11,827 nt of DNA, from NCBI GenBank assembly GCA_018897225.1, contig JAHILC010000239.1, positions 1 to 11,827 on the forward strand, written 5' to 3'. The DNA is from Actinomycetota bacterium. Its GTDB lineage: Bacteria > Actinomycetota > Humimicrobiia > Humimicrobiales > Humimicrobiaceae. The notes beneath the pieces were generated by a model. It did no database searches. It worked only from the letters and a program-made list of their open reading frames with translations, and was not told the origin of the DNA. Of this stretch, positions 6,933 through 11,827 are shown one piece after another; position 1 is the first letter of the stretch, and each line of letters opens with the position of its first letter. The position numbers and the translations under genes were made by a program.

Positions 6933-7756
6933 AAATAAGACCTTCCCAAAACTTTAAAATTTGCTTTAAGCCAATCAGGTTTCAAATTTGATATGATATC
7001 ATTTAATTCGCCTTTAATAAAATTTTTTTGGGAACTTATATTTTTTATTTTTTTAAGACTGGACACTTCTTCGGGAAGCTGGTTGAAAAAATCTTTAAGA
7101 TCATTACAAGCTTTGATCATTATAAACTTGTTTATCAGACTAGCGGGAAACTTTACCTTTTGGCTATCTGCAAACAGGGCCCACCCTACAATAAATGAAG
7201 TTTTGAGCAGCGAATTTATGCCAATTATTAAATCAAGATTTTCATCTATCAATTTTTCTATCTGATTTTCATATTTTACGTTCTTATTTATCACTTCGAC
7301 TAATTGCTGGTGAAAAAGAAGCTTGCTTTTATGTGCCTGTTTCAATGAATCAAGTACTCCATTAAAAATTAAAAAATCTCCATATTCCATAAAATAAACT
7401 ACTGCCCTTGAATAAAAAATATCCCCAAACAAAAGGTCAAGAGTATAAGACTTTTCATTTTTCTGTCTGAACTTTCTGTCACCCGTCAGTACTATGAAAT
7501 CTTTGGCATTAAAGCTGTGAAGGTTTACTCCAGCTGCAATCAGTTCAATGCCTGCCAGCAGATTTGTCAACCTATATAAGAAATCAGTGGAAAATACTGA
7601 GTCAGCAGGATAATCACTATTTAAGAATGTTAATATGTTCTGACTATAGATCAGATTTTGATTGAAAATTTTCTTGATATTATAGGGGAAAAAGTTAGAA
7701 ATATACTTTATTTCTTTTACAACTAATTCTTTTACCTTCTTTTTAACAACACTCAA
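6929..7756 (-). CDS. Probable HepS-like subunit of a heptaprenyl-type diphosphate synthase
   Basis: The 275-residue, mostly helical, soluble protein lacks the DDxxD motifs of a catalytic prenyl synthase. Its middle part (IELIAAGVNLHSF, then LLFGDIFYSRAVVYFMEYGD at about 108-127, then VLDSLKQAHKSKL) resembles heptaprenyl diphosphate synthase component I (HEPPP_synt_1), where a GDYxSxxxYxLLA block precedes a helix of the AIxEINExK type. In that family the small subunit has no activity alone but is needed for chain extension by HepT. The HepT-like gene is two genes downstream. I chose TTG at 7756, which shares TTGA with the stop of the ligase before it and has GAAGG 8 bases upstream. A TTG at 7777 would overlap by 25 bases and has no properly spaced site. 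The similarity is by eye and moderate; a diverged non-catalytic prenyl-synthase partner is the fallback reading. Confidence 0.6.
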   Translation of the reverse strand: MSVVKKKVKELVVKEIKYISNFFPYNIKKIFNQNLIYSQNILTFLNSDYPADSVFSTDFLYRLTNLLAGIELIAAGVNLHSFNAKDFIVLTGDRKFRQKNEKSYTLDLLFGDIFYSRAVVYFMEYGDFLIFNGVLDSLKQAHKSKLLFHQQLVEVINKNVKYENQIEKLIDENLDLIIGINSLLKTSFIVGWALFADSQKVKFPASLINKFIMIKACNDLKDFFNQLPEEVSSLKKIKNISSQKNFIKGELNDIISNLKPDWLKANFKVLGRSYL

Positions 7757-9066
7757 TTTTCTTGCCTTCGGTCCCAAACCCTTTTTGCCTTGCCTTCACT
7801 TCTGGCAATTGTCTGAGGCTCCTTTAAGCTTACTTTTATTCTAATACCTATTGCAGAATATAATTTATTTTCTATTAATTTCTCAAAATCTTCAAGAATC
7901 ATTATCTTTTCCTGGAATATATTTTCTGAAACTTCGACCCAAACTTCAATTTTATCCATATAATTTTCCTGGGTAATAACTATTAAATAATGGGGCTCAA
8001 GGTCTTTTATTTTAAAAATGACTTCTTCGATTTGAGATGGGAATACATTAACTCCTCTGATTATGAGCATGTCGTCAGTTCTGCCCATAGGTATTGCCAT
8101 TTTTACAAATGTTTTTCCGCAACTGCATTTCTCATCCATCAGATATGAAACATCTTTTGTTCGATACCTTATTACAGGAAATGCTTTTTTTGTAAGAGAT
8201 GTAAAAACTAACTCGCCTTTGCTTCCTGCAGGTAAAGTTTTCCCGGTATCAGGATCAATAACTTCAGTAAAGAAATGATCCTCATTTATATGGAGCCCAT
8301 TCTGAACAAGACATTCACATGAAACTCCGGGACCTATAACTTCACTAAGTCCATAGCTGTTAAAAGCTTTCATATTAATTCTACTTTCAATTTCAAATCT
8401 CATAGACTTGGTCCATGGTTCTCCACCTAAAAAACCATACTTCAAGTTCAACTTGCTTAAATCCATTCCTGTTTTTGCTCCAACTTCTGCAATGTGCAAG
8501 GTATAAGATGGCGTACATACAAGTACGGTTGATTTAAAATCAGCCATGATTTTTAATTGTCGTTCAGTATTTCCTGCTGAAACTGGTATTACGAGCGCAC
8601 CAAGCTTTTCAGCTGCATACTGAAATCCAAAACCACCTGTAAAAAGACCAAATCCATGGCTAACCTGAACAACATCTTCCTTTCTTACTCCAACATCATA
8701 CATTATACGAATCAAATTATCCGCCCACATTTCAAGATCCTCTCTTGTATAACCAACAACTGTCGGATTACCTGTTGTACCTGAAGAAGCGTGGACCCTT
8801 ATAACTTCGCTTAATGGAGTACAAAACAAACCAAATGGATAATTTTCACGCAATTCATCTTTAGATGTAAATGGTAGTTTTTCAATATCTCTTAAATCTT
8901 TTAATTTGCCAGGGTTTAAACCTGCTTCATCTATTCTTTTTTTATAAAATGAGTTGTTATTATAGCAATGCCATAATGTCTTTTTTAGATTTTCAAGCTG
9001 GACCGCAGCAATCTTGTCACGGCTTGCAGTTGATATTTCAGCATCTAAAAAGCCAATTTTCTTCAT
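7753..9066 (-). CDS. paaK: PaaK-type phenylacetate-CoA ligase (second copy)
   Basis: The 437-residue adenylate-forming enzyme activates an aryl or acyl acid with ATP to an acyl-AMP and then to the CoA thioester in the cytoplasm. Motifs in order: ATP loop ASSGTTGNP (93-101), YGLSEVIGPG, RYRTKD, GRTDDMLIIRGVNVFPSQIEE (hinge and adenine contact), and RSEGKAKRV near the end, holding the C-terminal catalytic Lys. Length is typical of PaaK (about 430-440). It follows its paralogue by one base (TAG, T, ATG) and is roughly 60% identical to it by eye, so the pair arose by duplication or co-transfer. Residues around the ligase pocket differ (SHGFGLFTGGFGFQYAAEKLG against NSYGYGLFTGGLGLHYGAELLG), so substrates may differ. 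Phenylacetate itself is a family label; indoleacetate, hydroxyphenylacetate or benzoate are equally possible. Confidence 0.9.
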   Translation of the reverse strand: MKKIGFLDAEISTASRDKIAAVQLENLKKTLWHCYNNNSFYKKRIDEAGLNPGKLKDLRDIEKLPFTSKDELRENYPFGLFCTPLSEVIRVHASSGTTGNPTVVGYTREDLEMWADNLIRIMYDVGVRKEDVVQVSHGFGLFTGGFGFQYAAEKLGALVIPVSAGNTERQLKIMADFKSTVLVCTPSYTLHIAEVGAKTGMDLSKLNLKYGFLGGEPWTKSMRFEIESRINMKAFNSYGLSEVIGPGVSCECLVQNGLHINEDHFFTEVIDPDTGKTLPAGSKGELVFTSLTKKAFPVIRYRTKDVSYLMDEKCSCGKTFVKMAIPMGRTDDMLIIRGVNVFPSQIEEVIFKIKDLEPHYLIVITQENYMDKIEVWVEVSENIFQEKIMILEDFEKLIENKLYSAIGIRIKVSLKEPQTIARSEGKAKRVWDRRQEN

Positions 9067-9067
9067 A

Positions 9068-10384
9068 CTAAATCACTTCGCCTTTTCTTTTATCAACTAC
9101 TCTCTTTGCTTTTCCCTCGCTGCGTTTTATTGTCTTTGGTTCTTTCAATTTTACATCAATGCTGATACCTACCGCACTGTATAGCTTACTTTCTATGGCA
9201 GATTCAAATTTTTCAAGGTCATTTATCCTTTCGGCAAATACATCTTCCGAAACTTCAACCCATAACTCAATGGTGTCAAGATAATTCTCTCTGCCTACAA
9301 CAATCAGGTAATGCGGCTCTATTTCTTTTATTTTCATCAAAACTTCCTCAATCTGGGATGGAAAAACATTTACACCCCTGATAATAAGCATGTCATCAGT
9401 TCTCCCCATAGGTTTTTTCATCCTTGCATGTGTTCTGCCGCAAATACAAGTAGAATCATTGAGTTCTGATAAGTCTCTTGACCTGTACCTTAACAGAGGC
9501 ATCGCTTCCTTTGTAAGAGATGTAAATACTATTTCACCCTGATTGCCTACAGACAGGTTTTTCCCTGTTGCAGGATCAATAATTTCAGTATAAAAATGGT
9601 CTTCTGCAATATGCAGACCTTTCTTCTCTATACATTCACATGATACACCAGGACCAATGATCTCGCTCAGACCGTATATGTCTATCGCATCAATAAAAAG
9701 TCGGGCTTCAATTTCTAATCTCATTTCTTCGGTCCAGGGCTCAGCGCCAAAAATCCCTATTTTTAACGGCAGATTTTTAAAATCTATTCCCTGCTCACTG
9801 CCCACCTCAGCAATAAACAACGCGTAAGATGGCGTGCAGCACAGAACTGTTGAACTATAATCCTGCATTATTTTTAACTGCCTTTCTGTCAGACCTCCGG
9901 AAACTGGGATTACAGTTGCACCAAGCAATTCTGCGCCGTAATGAAGGCCCAGGCCTCCAGTAAAGAGACCGTAACCATAGCTGTTCTGGATTATATCACT
10001 GCTTCGTACACCGGTGCTGTACAGACCCCTTGCAATAAGATTGCCCCACATCGTAATGTCATTTTTTGTATAGCTTACAACTGTGGGGTTGCCTGTAGTT
10101 CCTGACGAAGAATGGATTCTGACAATGTCGTTCATCGGCCGGGCAAAAAGTCCGAAAGGGTAATTATCCCGGAGGTCGTCTTTTGTGGTGAAAGGTATCA
10201 TTACAACATCATCCAAATTAGTAAATTTATAAGGATTCACTCCGCAATCGTCAAGTCGCTTCTTATAAAAAGGCACATTTTCATAGACGCTGACAAGAGT
10301 ATTTTTCAACCTGTATGTTTGAAGTTCTCTCAACCTTTCTCTGGGCATAGCCTCATATTTCGGCTCCCAGTAAGAACCACTCAT
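9068..10384 (-). CDS. paaK: PaaK-type phenylacetate-CoA ligase (first copy)
   Basis: The 438-residue AMP-forming acyl-CoA ligase has the ATP loop SSSGTTG at 92-98, YGLSE at 237-241, RYRSRD at 299-304, GRTDDMLIIRG at 327-337, and a C-terminal RSEGKAKRV with the A10-type lysine at 425 or 427. Two Cys pairs (C249/C251 in SCEC and C313/C315 in CICG) are also present in the second copy and could bind a metal. ATG at 10384 has a strong AGGAGGT site 7 bases upstream. It is probably the first gene of the ligase-prenyl synthase transcript, since 80 bases separate it from the symporter. No indolepyruvate oxidoreductase genes, frequent PaaK partners in anaerobes, are seen within the window. Substrate is not determinable. 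Confidence 0.91.
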   Translation of the reverse strand: MSGSYWEPKYEAMPRERLRELQTYRLKNTLVSVYENVPFYKKRLDDCGVNPYKFTNLDDVVMIPFTTKDDLRDNYPFGLFARPMNDIVRIHSSSGTTGNPTVVSYTKNDITMWGNLIARGLYSTGVRSSDIIQNSYGYGLFTGGLGLHYGAELLGATVIPVSGGLTERQLKIMQDYSSTVLCCTPSYALFIAEVGSEQGIDFKNLPLKIGIFGAEPWTEEMRLEIEARLFIDAIDIYGLSEIIGPGVSCECIEKKGLHIAEDHFYTEIIDPATGKNLSVGNQGEIVFTSLTKEAMPLLRYRSRDLSELNDSTCICGRTHARMKKPMGRTDDMLIIRGVNVFPSQIEEVLMKIKEIEPHYLIVVGRENYLDTIELWVEVSEDVFAERINDLEKFESAIESKLYSAVGISIDVKLKEPKTIKRSEGKAKRVVDKRKGEVI

Positions 10385-10391
10385 AAAGACG

Positions 10392-10398
10392 ACCTCCT
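10392..10398 (-). promoter_or_regulatory. Strong ribosome binding site of the first paaK
   Basis: AGGAGGT on the minus strand lies 7 bases before the ATG at 10384. It is a better anti-16S match than any other site in the window, consistent with this gene leading a transcript. Confidence 0.8.
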
Positions 10399-10404
10399 GT
10401 TGTT

Positions 10405-10422
10405 ATTCAGATTTACCTGAAT
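10405..10422. repeat. 6-bp inverted repeat in the leader of the first paaK
   Basis: ATTCAG (10405..10410) and CTGAAT (10417..10422) are exact reverse complements around 6 bases. They lie between the possible -10 box and the ribosome binding site. It could be an operator or a small leader hairpin; it is short enough to be chance. Confidence 0.35.
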
Positions 10423-10423
10423 C

Positions 10424-10453
10424 TATATATTATTACTGGTTTTCAAACACTAA
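10424..10453 (-). promoter_or_regulatory. Weak candidate promoter for the ligase operon
   Basis: On the minus strand TTAGTG (10453..10448) and TATATA (10429..10424) are separated by 18 bases. They are a poor and a fair match to sigma-70 -35 and -10 boxes. The position, in the 80-base gap just before a strongly ribosome-bound gene, is the main support. Confidence 0.28.
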
Positions 10454-10460
10454 GCATGTT

Positions 10461-10472
10461 CTGTTTAAACAG
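10461..10472. repeat. 12-bp perfect palindrome over the symporter stop codon
   Basis: CTGTTTAAACAG reads the same on both strands and contains the TAA stop of the symporter. It has no loop, so it suits a dimeric DNA-binding protein better than an RNA hairpin. It is just upstream of the possible paaK promoter. Chance is possible. Confidence 0.4.
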
Positions 10473-11827
10473 CCTGCTGGCTGCCATCAGCAAAAGCTTT
10501 ATCCGTCAGTTCCTTTTGCATTGGTTTTGTGCATGCAGTAACTGCTAAAGTTACAATAAGGGCCAGAGGAAATGCAACAAGTATCGGATCTATTGCGTTC
10601 CACGGAAATTCGAGAAGGCTATCCTTGCCGGTCATAACTGTTACAAGTTTAATCATTGATGAGTTGGCTTTATGGATAAACAACATCCAGAATACACTTG
10701 CAACAAGACCTGTAATCATACCAGCCAGCGCCCCTGCCTTATTTGCTCTCTTCCAGAAAAGCCCCAGCATATACATTGGCAGGAAAGTAGCCGCACAAGT
10801 GCCAAAGAACAAAGCAGTTGCTCTTACAATAATGCTTATAGGAAGGTAATAACCTAAAGCAAGGCTTAAAATAATACCGACAAGAATTCCAATTTTTGTA
10901 GCAACAATACCCTTTGTAGTTTTTTCTTCCTGATAATCTGCCGTGTATCTACTTCTGGAAAAAATATCTCTTCCAAAAGAGGTGCCAATTGCATGAAACT
11001 GGCTGCTCAGTGTTGACATTGCTGCAGCAAGCAGTGTAATCATAAAAAGATATACAAACCAGGGAGGCATTGCCGCATTAATATATGCAGGAATTATAAG
11101 GTCAGTATTTCCTTTTTCAACCATTGCGACAGAAATCTTTCCTGCAGTTTGATAAAAATATACATTAGAGAGAGCCCCAACAACAAAAGCAACTCCGGTC
11201 ATGAGAAGAATAAAAACACCTCCGATAAGAACAGCCCTGTTTAACTCCCTGTTGCTTTTTACAGTCATAAATCTTACTGCCAGCTGAGGTTGAGCAAGCA
11301 CTCCTATACCTACACCCAGAATAATAGTTGAAAAAAGTGACCACCATACCGGTGATCCCAGTTTGGGCATAGTGGTCCATCCCAGCATGCCGCCAGCCGC
11401 AAGTTTTTCAGGTACCAGCGGGGCAAGCGCTGTCAGCTCCTGATGGGTACCTATAAATCCGCCTGGAGTTTTCACATAAGCCAAAACCAGAAGTGCAATC
11501 ATACCCAAAAGCATAATGGTTCCCTGCAAGGTATCTGCATACATTACACCTTTAAGGCCGCCTGCTATAACATATGCTGCAATGATTACCGTAAAAATAA
11601 TAAGAGCCCATACAAATTGCATATTTAAGGTTTGCTCTATAAATCTTGCTGCTCCAATCAGCACAGCGCCAGCATAAAGAGGCATGAATATAAAAACAAC
11701 TATGCCGCCAAGCCTCTGAATTGCCCTGCTGTCATACCTCTTTCCTAAAAGCTCAGGAAATGTATTTGCATCAAGATTATTGCCCATAAGCCTGGTTCTT
11801 TTTCCGAAAAATGCAAACGCAATAAAT
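10465..11827 (-). CDS. Sodium:solute symporter (SSS family), N-terminus outside window
   Basis: About 453 residues are visible. The frame stays open to the right edge, and FIAFAFFGKRTRL before MGNNLDANTFPELLGKRY continues the family pattern, so that Met is internal and the real start lies outside the window. Such carriers use the sodium gradient to import small solutes (pantothenate, proline, acetate, other carboxylates) through 13 or so membrane helices. Visible signs are repeated hydrophobic helices, TFPELLGKRYDSRAIQRLG after helix 2, IAGGLKGVMYADTLQG (the SSS loop after helix 5), and AAAMSTLSSQFHAIGTSFGRDIF, the helix 8 region whose Ser residues bind sodium in relatives. The tail is polar. 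An organic or aromatic acid is a reasonable substrate guess next to two acyl-CoA ligases, but the sequence does not show it. Confidence 0.9.
   Translation of the reverse strand, partial: FIAFAFFGKRTRLMGNNLDANTFPELLGKRYDSRAIQRLGGIVVFIFMPLYAGAVLIGAARFIEQTLNMQFVWALIIFTVIIAAYVIAGGLKGVMYADTLQGTIMLLGMIALLVLAYVKTPGGFIGTHQELTALAPLVPEKLAAGGMLGWTTMPKLGSPVWWSLFSTIILGVGIGVLAQPQLAVRFMTVKSNRELNRAVLIGGVFILLMTGVAFVVGALSNVYFYQTAGKISVAMVEKGNTDLIIPAYINAAMPPWFVYLFMITLLAAAMSTLSSQFHAIGTSFGRDIFSRSRYTADYQEEKTTKGIVATKIGILVGIILSLALGYYLPISIIVRATALFFGTCAATFLPMYMLGLFWKRANKAGALAGMITGLVASVFWMLFIHKANSSMIKLVTVMTGKDSLLEFPWNAIDPILVAFPLALIVTLAVTACTKPMQKELTDKAFADGSQQAV

Noticed and set aside
10470..10483. CAGCC/GGCTG stem at the symporter 3' end as a terminator
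   Set aside because: The stem is only 5 bp, coding, and followed by just three T on the minus strand.

Overview
The window looks like chromosomal DNA of an AT-rich, probably anaerobic, uncultured-type bacterium. The reasons are AT-rich codon use, tightly packed genes with TTG starts and 4-base overlaps, a B12/radical-SAM protein, PaaK-type aryl-CoA ligases, and a two-component (HepS/HepT-like) prenyl diphosphate synthase of the kind best known from Firmicutes. I cannot name the lineage from sequence alone.

Left edge (1..672): the end of an integrated element. The C-terminal part of a large serine recombinase runs rightwards through a 12-bp hairpin and into a tRNA-Gln(CUG)-like gene on the minus strand. 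The tRNA is a chimera. Its 5' two-thirds predict one 3' end, but the 3' end present belongs to a differently paired tRNA, with the switch inside the T-loop block GGTTCGAATCC. This is what integration into a tRNA gene would leave. The element then lies to the left and host chromosome to the right.

673..837 is a short AT-rich spacer with two inverted repeats and a small direct repeat. 838..3225 (+) encodes a membrane-anchored, TPR-rich lytic transglycosylase of the Slt family.

3257..11827 (-) is a compact run of seven genes, read from right to left: Na+:solute symporter (cut by the right edge), two tandem PaaK-type acyl-CoA ligases, a HepS-like subunit, a B12-binding-type radical SAM protein, a HepT-like polyprenyl diphosphate synthase, and an AEC-family permease. 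From the first ligase to the permease, neighbours overlap or are separated by no more than about 25 bases, so they are probably one transcript. The symporter is separated by 80 bases that contain a possible promoter. The layout suggests uptake of an organic or aromatic acid, its activation to CoA thioesters, and synthesis (possibly modification) of a long-chain isoprenoid. The link between the acid-activation genes and the isoprenoid genes is inference from linkage. The polyprenyl synthase has no ATG, GTG or TTG at a sensible N-terminus and seems to start at ATT or ATA behind a good ribosome binding site.
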